Assembly: GCA_030704615.1 (NCBI GenBank)
Contig: CM060734.1
Span: 54,702,042 to 54,766,041 of the forward strand
Origin: Takakia lepidozioides
Lineage: Eukaryota > Streptophyta > Takakiopsida > Takakiales > Takakiaceae
DNA: 64,000 bases
Reading direction: 5' to 3'
Position 1 is the first letter of the stretch; each line of letters opens with the position of its first letter. Position numbers and translations under genes: made by a program. This document shows, piece after piece, positions 48,786-59,366 of the stretch. Under the pieces are notes generated by a model. The model was not told the DNA's origin. It was given only the letters and a program-made list of their open reading frames with translations, and searched no databases.

Positions 48786-51103
48786 TTAGACAGTGGGAGT
48801 CAGTGTGTTAGGGTTAACCAGCTGGACTCCACTGGAATCTATCCGTAAGCACGATTGAATGTATGGCACAGAAGCTTGAATTGGTTTCTGATCCAAAAGT
48901 GAGTCATGGGGGCACTTGTATCCGTGATCGGTATCCTGGTAACAAGCATCAATTGTCTGCGCACGGACGCAGGGTTCCTTGTCCTTCTGAAACTGAATAA
49001 ACCAGGGAAGAAGAGCACCATACGCCTGCGATATTGCGCCGTAGGTCGATCTGCCAGTTACAAAGAGTGTGTCTGAAAGGCTGAGACAAATCACTTCCAC
49101 AAGTGCTTGGGTATCCTCCTCCAGTCCCCATCCCTGATTTTTCCTGCCCGTTAATTGTACTAGGCCTACTGAGTCCCCCAATGCGGTTGGATTTCGAAGG
49201 TAGATGTCGCTCAAGTGGTCATGTAATCCAGTAAACAAGGATGCGATGAAGACCTTGATCAGCCGCGGTTTCCTAGCAGGGTTTAAGTCGACGCTGTTGA
49301 CCTCGCTGGTTATGTTTGGTAGAAATCCCTGCCGTAATGAGCATTTCAATAAATTTGAGTTTACTATATCATTCAGTGGTTCATATCTTTCATGGGCCTT
49401 GAAGTACCGCACCTGGAAGCCCACCTGCAGAAGAGAGTACAGATGATCAGGAAACTGAGCGTGCACCTCAATTTCTAATCGCACCGTGGGACAACGGACC
49501 ATGTCCTCAAAGATTATAAGCCTAACTACGGGCTACTACTCGCGGGTTATTTCAATCTAGTCATCGTTGTGCTGGAGGATGGTGGTCAACCTCGCTATCG
49601 AATTCCGAAACATGATCTTCAGTTTGCTAGATCCCACTCGTCAAACAGAATTGGGGTGGAGATCAAATGGCGCTGAATGTCTTTACGGAGGCTATTCTAA
49701 GGAAGTGCAATCGAGTGCGGCTCCGAAGTGCCTCAATATCACGATACAAAAAGTTGATGAATGATAGCAGATACCTGGCTGTCAGCATGGTCCAGGTAAG
49801 CAGCATCTACCCCTCTGATCCGGTCCCAAACGTGGTCCGCTGGCAAAAACACTGACCGCAGCACGTGTGTTAACGCCCATGTGGGGTCAGGGAACAGCGC
49901 GTCTAGCACTGGTCGGAACGTTGGTATCGCAAAAAGCTTTGGTAAGAAGCCGAGGCAACCGCTAACGGAGACCCAAGGAACGCGTGAGAGGTATGCCTGC
50001 TCCGTGTCACAAAAGAACCTGTTGGCAGCGCTCGTGAACAATTTTCAGCTTAAAACTTGAAACTGGAGAAGTCAGTTTGATCAATAGTTTAGGACGAGTT
50101 CGTAGACTGGAATCTGTGATTAACTCTTTTGATAATTGAAGGCATGCTTAGAGCAAATCGAAACGATGCTGCAAACGCATCCTGAAAATCACATCTGATG
50201 ATTCCCTACGACGGTAGTATTCTAGAATTTCGCCATAGTTTTGGTTAGTGATCACGATTACCTGCTTACAGGTTGCCAGCCATTGTCTACCCGTGCAGAA
50301 TATGGAGGTAGCGTTGAATTGCCTGCCCTATCCGCATCCACATCCCTTAAGAACTCATCTGTTCTATTCCACTCTTTGGAAGAGTGGAGCTGATCGGATA
50401 ATCTCCATGTTGAACCAGTGAATGGCTCGCACATAATATCGGGAAGAACCTGATCAGTCTCTACGAGTATCACTCGTTGAGTCAAAATAGCATACAGAAC
50501 AGCGGCTGAGTGGTAAAGAACCCTGTTGCCCAAGCCTGAAGTGCCACCATGACCGATAATAAACTTGCATCCAGTGCTATCATTCCCCGAGTGGAAATAC
50601 TCTGACAGGCTTCCTGCGGCCTCGATACAAGTCCGGTGGAGAACTTCGTACTCTCGCACGACCATCTCCCAGCGAGGGTTGGAAACAACTGATCTACGTC
50701 GCCCATACAAGGGAATCAATTCTCTTCTGCTTCTGCAGGGATTTTTTCCCTCCCAATCTTCTCTCTCCTTTCGGGAGAAACCGATATCAGATTTTCCAAC
50801 ATTATTTCTAACAACATCAGTAGCCTCTCGAATAGCATCAATCAAGGATTGAAACGCACGGTTCGTTGATGTTGGTTCTGAGGGCGTCGCCATCACCGTA
50901 CTCGTAGTAAGCATACTCGGATTGGACACACCCGAAACATATCGAGTCAAGTAGTCTGATCGTTCAGAAGGGCCTACGAAGGAAGACATCACCAGACCCA
51001 GCACAATGACGCTGATTACTAGTCCAACTTTCACAGCTGGTCGCGTTTTACCGTCACCATTCTGCTTATCGATAGCCATGAATGGCCACAGCATCCAATG
51101 CAA
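48786..51103 (-). CDS. Xyloglucan-type alpha-1,2-fucosyltransferase (GT37 family)
   Basis: Golgi type II membrane enzyme that transfers fucose from GDP-fucose to galactose of cell-wall polysaccharides. Three exons join in phase: 51103-50262, 50018-49775, 49505-48786, giving 601 residues. A second in-frame Met lies at 51079. A short cytosolic tail is followed by one membrane anchor (VGLVISVIVLGLVM, about residues 27-40) and a stem. The catalytic domain has CKFIIGHGGTSGLGNRVLYH, FFCDTEQAYLSRVPWV, the GDP-fucose-binding motif VGFQVRYF (normally VGIQVR-F) and LSLSDTLFVTGRSTYG near the end. A C-terminal Cys-rich region (EPCVRAQTIDACYQ) follows, as in plant FUT proteins. All family blocks are present, so it is probably functional. 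The exact acceptor (GalT-type side chain or arabinogalactan) cannot be told from sequence. Confidence 0.9.
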
Positions 51104-51747
51104 TTCCTAGCTGCGCTGCATTGTCCAGCCTCACTTCAGGAAGATAGAAGTATGCGTGTGGTGTGCTACAGATCAAAGGGAGATCCAAGGAGGGCGATTC
51201 ATGAAAAGATTGTGCAAGAAAGAGAGAGAGAAAGACATTGGTCTGTGATGGAGGTGAGCTTGAGACAGGGATGTAGCAATCCCTGCAACACAACACCGAT
51301 TCTCACATTCCTATGCTGAGGGAAAGATGGCTAAATCATAGCTCGTCATCTCGTAGTGCATGCCCCGTGCATTGCGATAGATTCTGTGGAGGCACGATTT
51401 AACGAATCTGTCACATTTCATGGTTTGAGTCACGACTCACTTCCAGGATTACTTCATGGCAGTTGCATAACATTCTTGTGCACGATGGGAGAGGAGACAG
51501 GAGCGGCCCAGCCGAACATGGCACACCTCCAGGCACGACCACCTCCCCCACACGACCAACTATTACCCAAACCAGTTGGGACTGGCTAAACCTTGGCGAT
51601 GCTAACTTGGTGTGGCTTCAACGCTTCAACAAGTTATGGCTAAATCTAAATCGAATTGCACTGAAATTATTTCTCAGTGAATTACTGAAGGAAAAAGAAT
51701 GTATATATGTATGTATGTATGGATATGTATATCCATATATATATGAC
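51104..51747. other. Upstream region of the fucosyltransferase
   Basis: Probable promoter of the minus-strand fucosyltransferase. No other gene or repeat recognised, apart from an AT-rich TATG-type tract at 51700-51745 next to the MITE. Confidence 0.35.
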
Positions 51748-52101
51748 TACCTTACTTACCTAGCTTATTAGGCAATAATTAATTCAAACTCAAGTGCCTA
51801 ATTAAATTTAGAACATTTTTGGAAAATGTGCCTAAAACTTGGAAAATTTTCATGAGAAGTGCCTAATTGCTCGAAATAATGTTTTTATGTTTTTTGAAAA
51901 GAAAATTACCTCAACAATAGGTTTTGAGGGAGGTAAGAAATAATTGTTCATTTTTATCCAGGATGGACTACAATACATGCCTAATGTTTGGGAAATTACC
52001 TAGGTGAGTGCCTAAATAATAAAAACGAATCTGCCTAATAATATTCCATTTTTATAAATTATTAGGCGCAGAAGTGCCTAATAAGCTAGGTAAGTACGGT
52101 A
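51748..52101. mobile_element. MITE with GCCTAAT-type internal words
   Basis: 354-bp element with inverted ends: left TACCTTACTTACCTAGC, right complement TACCGTACTTACCTAGC, both continuing TTATTAGGCA. The flanks share ATGAC/TGAC (4-5 bp). GTGCCTAAT-type words recur inside in both orientations. It is non-coding. The target-site length does not fit hAT, so it is a separate family. Confidence 0.8.
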
Positions 52102-53398
52102 TGACCCAGAAGCTAATACTTACAAAATAATCATGCAATTTGAGAGTTTGGGACGTCCATCATCTAATAAGCATGAAATCTTGTGAAGTGGTACTCTGGT
52201 AGTAATGTCTGTTATTAAATATATATTTTGTCTGAGTCTACTGGAGGTTATAGTCAGCTGGAGGGTTTGCCCGCCAGTCGCACGAAGGTGGTTGGAGTCA
52301 ATGCTAGAGGGTTTGCCGAGTCCGCTAGAAGGTCCCAAAGTCCGCTGACATAGAGACTTCGAAATATTTCAGATACTGGCGGACCCCATGAATGGGTGGT
52401 GGGCTTATGGGCAGTACATATTGGCGGGGCCCATAGGCGCATTGAAGACTATATTAGAGGCATATCCAATGTGTTGTATATCTAGGAGTCACCCAGAAAT
52501 ACTACACATATTATACTAATCATGATGCTTGAATAAATACTATTGATTACTTAGGATTGATTTATTCATTATAAAAAAAAATCATATATACATTTATTTT
52601 TTGAATTATTTTCAATTGTAACTATAGATAAAGCGCCGTGAAAGACAATATTAATATATTGTACAATGTGTACCTTTAGATATTGTACTTGGGAATGTTG
52701 GTGAGAGAGTGGTCAGCCAATGAGCTGCTTGAAAATACTCTGAGTTGCAGGGCGTGACAAGTCTATGTTGGATATTTGATTAAAGTCTTCAATATGTTTC
52801 CATTGATTGTGAATGGCTTACTATTTTAGTTAGAACAAATATTTGGTGGGCATCCGAGAACCAAACCCAAGGTATCACTTTAGAGATACCCTTGCAGCTT
52901 TATAAAAACAATTGGATATCAAATTTCAAAAGAATATACTACTTGGATCAATACCCAATGACCCTAGATGATACCGCATAAAAATGGAAGATAATCAATA
53001 TATGAATCGAGACGTTTGTTTTGTTTTGTTTGTTTTGTAGATTTGAGGTGTCCCAAACCGCAGGTCCCCACCCTTGGTGCTTGGTACCGTTGGAAAGCCC
53101 TCGATGAGGAGGGGTGCACCGACTTGGTCTCATGATTTTTGGACATGCGGTGTGGGAGATGTTGAATTTCAAGTATTTTTGGTCGCTGGAAATTCCCAAA
53201 AAATAGGAAAGTGGGCATTCCTGGGACAATGGTGGGAGCCTCGATAGGCGATGGCACAAGCTACCCTACTATTAATGTAAGAACTTTATGCACAGGTGCA
53301 ACCTTTGACAGAATGGTACGCCGGTCTCCAACATGTCAAGTCTTCCCACTCTCTCTTGAGAGTGACATCGAACTAAAGGAGTGTAAACCAGTGTTGAG
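52102..53398. other. AT-rich, no recognised feature
   Basis: Contains GT-rich microsatellite-like sequence near 53010-53040 and some inverted short words near 52250-52440, but no gene or element with definable ends. Confidence 0.3.
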
Positions 53399-54448
53399 CG
53401 GGTATATGAATTACCCTGATATACCCGGCGGGTATGTCAGGTATATTGATATATGTATACCCTGGTGTGGCAACTTTAGGTACCTGGATGTATACCCTTA
53501 TTTCAGGGTATATTTTTATGATATACCCTTATCCTTATATTTACCCTCCATCAAGATGCTGAATATACCCTACTTTTCTGAAGGGTATATGTCAAAATGA
53601 AGGGTATATCTAATCAGGGTATATAAGGGCCTTTATGTGCCTTCATAGCCTTTATGTGCTAGGTCTTTTCTCTTTTTGTTGTGTTGTTAGGGAAGCCTTG
53701 AGCTATAAGAAAGCTCCAATCACAGCTAAAACAAATGCTACATATATATCATTCTTAAAATGTCATATAACCCAAACAATACCTCTTCAAATCTCGCATA
53801 TATATATAAAAAGAAACCTGACAGCCCACAATTTAGGTCCTTGAGGGGGGGATTTATTTTTTATTATTATTATTTTCAAAGAAACCTGGGAGCGACAGCC
53901 CACAATTCAGGCCCTTGAGGAGGGGGAAAGATTAACCCCCTTTCATTTATGGGCCATGAGACCTACAGCACGATCAACGCCCAGACATACCATCACGAAC
54001 AATCCCACACACAGGGCAGGGCAGCGGGTTTGAACCCCAAACCACCAGAGCGACACACACTTTGCACTTACCAGCTGCTACCAGCTGATGTGCTTTTTGT
54101 TTAATCTCAAACCTCTTCCATCGTGCATTGGAAATTAACACCAAAATATTATGCAATATCTTATCAATTTTCTCTCTTACCGTAGATTGGTTTTTCTGTG
54201 TTTTGTACATATTGAAGAACACCATATATTCTTTAAAACCATTAAATTTTATATTAATTGAAATAACTATCCATACCCGGAAACTATTCATACCCTCAGG
54301 GTATATTTTGGCATACATGTCCATACCCGGGGGTTATATAGAGATCTGAAAAGTTAATTTACCCATACCCGGAGGGTAAATGATTTGACAAAAATAATTT
54401 ACTTATACCCTAAGGGTATATTGAAATCAATATACCCGCACAACACTG
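53399..54448. mobile_element. hAT-like non-autonomous element D (GGGTATA word)
   Basis: Starts CAGTGTTGAGCGGGTATAT (53399) and ends ATACCCGCACAACACTG (54448). Flanking octamers GTGTAAAC (53391-53398) and GTGTAAGC (54449-54456) form an 8-bp duplication with one mismatch. Both ends are arrays of GGGTATA/TATACCC words in both orientations. A SINE of family 1 is nested in the middle. No transposase. Confidence 0.88.
53808..54095 (-). mobile_element. tRNA-derived SINE (family 1, copy 2) nested in hAT element D
   Basis: Aligns with the SINE at 18195-18420 across head and body. B box at about 54026-54036 (complement) and a damaged A box near 54071-54082 that has lost two bases. A partial second tail (AAAGAAACCTGACAGCCC type, 53808-53850) adjoins it, so the tail is partly duplicated, separated by a TTATTATTATT tract. 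Confidence 0.78.
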
Positions 54449-54760
54449 GTGTAAGCTCCAGTCAGGGTTACACTGGGCTACACGACGACATGTGTAACTC
54501 CACTCAGGGTTACACAGAATGGAGTATAACTCTAGTCGGTGTAACCCACACTTGGTCTCGAAATTTGACTGTGTCCAAATGTGGCTAAGTATCAAATGGA
54601 CTAACTAGAGTTACATGAGAGACCGGGGTTACATAGGGTTACAAATACTAATACCGAGGTTACACCAAAAGAGTCTCCCATCAAGAATCAAACCCAAAAC
54701 CTTGTTGATTATAATTCTATTACCTTACTATCACACTACCCACCACAGCGTGAAATCCAC
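54449..54760 (-). mobile_element. tRNA-derived SINE-like element with GGTTACA-rich body
   Basis: On the minus strand, A box-like TAGTGTGATAGTAAGG (complement of 54723-54738) and B box-like GGGTTTGATTC (complement of 54685-54695). The downstream body (54450-54670) is rich in GGTTACA/TGTAACC words and begins GGTGTAAGC, complementary in part to the GGTTACACC near 54664. Confidence 0.55.
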
Positions 54761-57000
54761 TTGGATTCTTAAGTATTTAATAGTGAAACAGAGGTAAGAG
54801 GGGGTGGGTAGGATTTGACTGGGCCTGCCGGAGGAGCCCATGCTGCTGGAATCCGGAGAAAGTACCCTCAGATCGCACGTTTTCCATAAGTTCTTACATT
54901 ATTCCTATTGTCTCCAAACAATGTTTTCGTTGTCAGTACAAAAATTAAAATTTTAGTTTTTATGTGAGTTGAAGTCATGCAACTCGGATACTACGTGATT
55001 GGAGATTCCCCAGCCCCTTGGGCAGTATCTCAAATCATGTAAATCCCAAGTCAGTGCATGACTTTACTTAATACATAAAATGTGATACATGTGACCGGCA
55101 CCTCTGCGCAAATATTACACACATTCATTCTTTAGTCAACATTCATCTTATATTATCGATGAGATTTTGTTGCTAACCCTAAATCCGTAATGTTATCCAA
55201 GTGGAGCTTATGATGTGATTGGGCTTAGGGCCCATTGACCTGATCCAATATTATTGGGTAACCCATTATTGAATCTCAAGTCACCGTTTAAGAACTTGGG
55301 TGGAGTGTCAAGTTGAAAGAAGCAAGCGAGCGAAGAATGAAAAGCACTAACTATGGCTATCATCAGTTTTACGAATTGTTAGGGCAGGGGTCACAGTATC
55401 AGGGTTTACTTGACCAATTGAATAGGTAACGGAGCGTGCTGGTTTTTGGATTTTTGCCCCCAAGAGTTGGCACATCTCGGGTCAATAGAACAGGCCTTTA
55501 GTTATGGTGGAGATTAGAGGAGATTAGTCATCTCCAAGAAGTAGGGATGAGTGTGTGTGGTGGGCTAATGTGATCTCCTCTGTTTTGACAGGCATGGCCA
55601 ACAAAAGGCTGTTGTTTTAGTGGAGTTGTTTTAGGTGGTATGGACATGAGGATGGTTTGATGGATGCTAGCTTAGTACTATCAGAAGTACTAGGCATGTC
55701 TGAAGTTAGGAATAGGTATTAGCAGAGAGAATGCTGGATGCCATAAGAGACCCTGAAGGACAAAAATTGAGTTCATGGATGACAAAATGCTAAGTTTTGG
55801 ATGAATAGATGCGCTAATAGTGACTGGAGGCTGGAAGTTCTTTTTCCCATATATATATTATAGAACAATATATATTCCGTTGCATTGCAACTTATGGCTG
55901 TCTCTGAATTTGAGCTGAGACTCTAGTTGGCTATGTACATCTAAGCACGGATCAACGATTATAGCAAGAAATTAGTTCTTTCATGGCACATCTTTTGTTG
56001 TTTCATTCGTATCCCTTACTCTTGCCGTAGTCTCAAGATCCAACACATTCAGTCAAAGGAGCCACCTAAAGATATTATTGCCACACTTGAATCCCTTCAC
56101 ATATAAATAGCTTGCCGAATAAGAGTTGACTCCCACTGATATCATCCGGAAACTATGTATTAACCCTTAAGGGCCTGCCATTGGGCAAATTTTATCCCCC
56201 AAAATTGTGGCATATGGTTGAGTTAACTGAGGCTACATACCTACCATGTTACATCCAAAAAAAAGAACCTTACCAAATTCACATTGGCTACCACATACAT
56301 CAACTCAACAAATGGCGAAAATTTTCACCATAAGACTAGAGAGATATTAATGTTTTAGTAGAGTTTTTTTTTGTTTTTGGATTTTACAAAGTATGAAATT
56401 CGAGCTTTGATCAAGCAAGCTATTTGAATGATGGGTTTTTTCTTACTTGCTTCTGCCTCCCACATAGAAATGTGATATGGTATCCTAGCCAACTATTGTG
56501 AAAATTTCAAGCCAAACTACACTTGTTTTCATTAGGGTCCTTGGTATGTGTTTGAGGGGGGGTCAAAATAACCTCTATAGCATGGCAATTCAAGGTGAGC
56601 CCATTCGAAAAATTGACCCATTGATAATGAGATATTTTACTCAATCCCTTTTGTAAGGGTGTGGAATGCACTCCAAAACAAATTCTAGATCTAGGGTATA
56701 ATTTACAAAAATTACCACCCAAGTGAGCCCAACTATGGGCCAATTATGTCTCACCCATGTTACAAAGTCAAGTCTACATAGCCCCTCTTGCATGCTCCAA
56801 TTTATGACCCATGCGTTTTCTAAAACATCTATAGGTCTAAGAATTTGGTAAAATCTACTAGTTTCAATGTGAGAAGGTATGTTGTCAGAATTGTAAATGC
56901 AGTTGGAACCATTAAAAATGGTTTACACTAGACATAGGATGGGAGTTGAATGCGCGCGAAGCTTGCCGGTACAATCCCCGGAGCTAACCAGAGGGCCTGC
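54761..57000. other. Gene-poor AT-rich spacer
   Basis: No gene or element with definable ends. A fragment near 55610-55660 (reading SCFRWYGHEDGL) faintly resembles the C-terminal end of a retroelement, but it is too short to call. Confidence 0.3.
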
Positions 57001-57079
57001 GGTCAAATCCCCACCCCAGCTTCCCTCGTGTATGCTTCACGACCATCCGAGGGTCCCACACTCCATGTTCCCGCTACTG

Positions 57080-57250
57080 AGCTCCCTTGCTTGTTCTCCG
57101 CTCCCCTGTTATTGTTCGCCATTCCCCTGTTATTGGAACGACAAAGCAATAAAACAGGGGAGCGGGGAGTAGTAACAAGGGAGCAAGAAGAGCAGGGAGC
57201 CATATGTATGTGGGAGCAAGGAGAGCAGGGAGCCGTATGTATGTGGGAAC
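57080..57250. repeat. Foldback plus short minisatellite
   Basis: Imperfect inverted arms: GCTCCCTTGCTTGTTCTCCG with CTCCCCTGTTATTG on the left, and the complementary CAGGGGAGCGGGGAGTAGTA with AACAAGGGAGC on the right, around a short loop near 57120-57140. Next to it, a 36-bp unit (GGGAGCAAG...CCGTATGTATGT) is repeated at 57178-57250. Confidence 0.7.
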
Positions 57251-57431
57251 ATGGGAGCAGCGATTGGGAACAAGGGAGCGGAGATCCGCTTGAGGGACTT
57301 AGAAATTCTCAAATCCAAACTATTTAGGTTTTAAGCTAGTTGTATTATAGGTAAAAAAAATAAAAAAATAATAGGTACTTTCTATAGTCATCACCTACTT
57401 CTAATCTTAAGGTCCAAGCTACTTTGAGCCT

Positions 57432-57561
57432 TAAGGTACTTGTAGACCCTTGAAGCAAATGCGAAGTCCTTGCCTTGAGGCACGGCCCAATAAAGTTTAA
57501 GGTACTTGTAGACCCAAGCGAATGTGAAGTCTTTGCCTTGAGGCATGGCCCAATAAAGTTT
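57432..57561. repeat. Two-copy tandem repeat, about 65-bp unit
   Basis: The unit beginning TAAGGTACTTGTAGACCC and ending CCCAATAAAGTT runs 57432-57497 and again 57498-57561 with few changes. On the minus strand it translates as a duplicated KLYWA(M/V)PQGKDF(T/A)FA peptide inside a 92-codon open frame (57669-57391) of unknown significance. Confidence 0.85.
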
Positions 57562-57814
57562 AGAGTGCCCGCAAGGGAAGGGGAAGACGCACTTATTCAT
57601 GCCAAATCTAGTTGGTGTCCTCTCTCTCTCTACCAAAGTTAGCCCAAATTGTGATACCTTACTTAACAAAAAAATTAAATTTAGATTGATATAATATTTA
57701 AGTACATTTAATTATATTTATTACAGTGGATTCAAAAATATATATGGAAGGAGAGAAAGGGTTTAGGGTTTAGAAAAAGAAAGAAAAAGAAAGAAAAAGA
57801 GAAAAAGGAGAAAT

Positions 57815-57816
57815 AT

Positions 57817-57848
<32 letters not shown>

Positions 57849-57850
57849 AT
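57815..57850. repeat. GA microsatellite
   Basis: A GA-dinucleotide run preceded by A/G-rich AAAGAAAGA tracts. Such runs are common in plant core promoters and 5' leaders, and this one lies upstream of the GONST1-like gene. Confidence 0.85.
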
Positions 57851-57869
57851 CGTGGTTAGGTAGGTGTCG

Positions 57870-59366
57870 CTGCGTGTTTGGCGTGCGCGAGAGGCACGGC
57901 CATGGCGATGGCGGGGCCCGCGATGGCACGCTAAGTAGGGGGCGTGGCTGGGCCTGCTCTGCTGAGCTTCGTCGTGCTGACGAGAGGAAGCAGGCGAAGC
58001 GTAGGCCCGCTAAAACCCGAGCCGCCAGATTGCTGGCTGTTACAAAACGCAGGCGAGCTTGCATTAATGGCTCCATAAGCAGGGCTGCACTACATATGCA
58101 AATCTTCACATGTGACATGTGGCCATCAGCGATTGAGCACCTTTGGTGGCATGGATGCCTTTATGCTGGTGGAAGGCCCCGAGAGGAGGCAATTCAGGCA
58201 AACAAGCCGCCAGGCAGAGCAAATCTCACTGTTGGGTGATCGGGGTTATCAGGGGAGCAGGGTCAGGAAGGGGGGGTCTTAACTTAGTGTCGTCTTCCAC
58301 CGTGGGTTGGTTGTGATCCATTCCTCCATAAGTTTTGGAGGAGGTATTATCTGCTGTGGCAGTGGATCAGACCTGGGAAGTGGGATCAGACGATGCAGGT
58401 GAGGTGGAAGTTATCAAAGTCGAGAAAAAAAAACTCCCGGGAGAAGTGCTGGAAAATGCATTGCGGAAATGTGGGATGAGGAGATGCACTCTGTAAGGAT
58501 TGCTGTACCTGTCAAGTGCAGATCCGAAGAGGAAGAGAATTGCCTCGTACCAAAATACTTCAGCATTATCTGCTCTAGGTTTCCTGGCCTACGGAGAGAA
58601 AGAGAAAATTCTCAAGGTTTGTGGGGCTGGAAAGCATCTTTGAGTGTGTGATGGCCGTGTAAAGAAGTTCGCTTGTTCTAAGCGCATCAGGAAGCCGGGG
58701 AGCGCCCGAAATCGCAGGGCTGTTGGTTTCGAGAGAGCTATGTGCGTGGGCTAGGCTGACCATCGAGCATGAAGTGAAGACGTCGAAACAAGCAATGGGT
58801 TCCAGGTCAGGAGCTGTTCCTTCCGATTGTACTTCATTTGATTTTCTTTCTTTTAGAGAGTGTTCATTGCAAGGGGAGATCAAGAGCTTCCCTTAGGACT
58901 TTTTCTTGGTTGGGATGGTGGATTTGTAACAATCTCAGCACCTATGGCTTATTCTGGAAGATGACAAGCACTGCTCACTGGTCAACCGGTGTGAGCAGCC
59001 AAAAAAGGCATGGAGTATTATATCCAGGCGGAGACTAGATGAACGTCAAGTGAGCATCACTCTCTTTGAAGAACATTTTCTTGCGCCACAAGTACACCTG
59101 CAGGCTCCGCCTCCTACGGTGGTTCGCCATCATTCCTTTCGAGTCTGAGCCTTGAATATTAAAGCATACTTGCTTCAGGTGTACACTTAGCCTGAGCAGA
59201 CTGTCTGCTGCATGTCTACAATGGACGTGAGTATATGCCTCTTGGCTTTGCATCTATCCATAGCCCACTTGAAGTCTGTGATAGCATTCAACCCTTGTCA
59301 CATCCTGTGTTTCCCATTACTTGTAACCTAATGCAAGATTTCATTTCCTTCATTTCTGTCGTGCAG
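57870..59366 (+). promoter_or_regulatory. Probable promoter and 5' leader of the GONST1-like gene
   Basis: GC-rich sequence follows the GA tract. Several short ATG frames (for example near 57901 and 58469) do not extend into the transporter frame. A strong GTGAGT donor at 59230, just after CTACAATGGAC, and an acceptor at 59365-59366 suggest a spliced leader. Exactly where translation starts could not be settled: the visible upstream frame lacks an in-frame ATG. Confidence 0.4.

Noticed and set aside
57874-58239. 121-codon plus-strand open frame as a gene
   Set aside because: GC-rich leader sequence with Arg-rich, low-information translation, overlapped by another frame and lacking any domain. 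More likely the 5' leader of the transporter gene.
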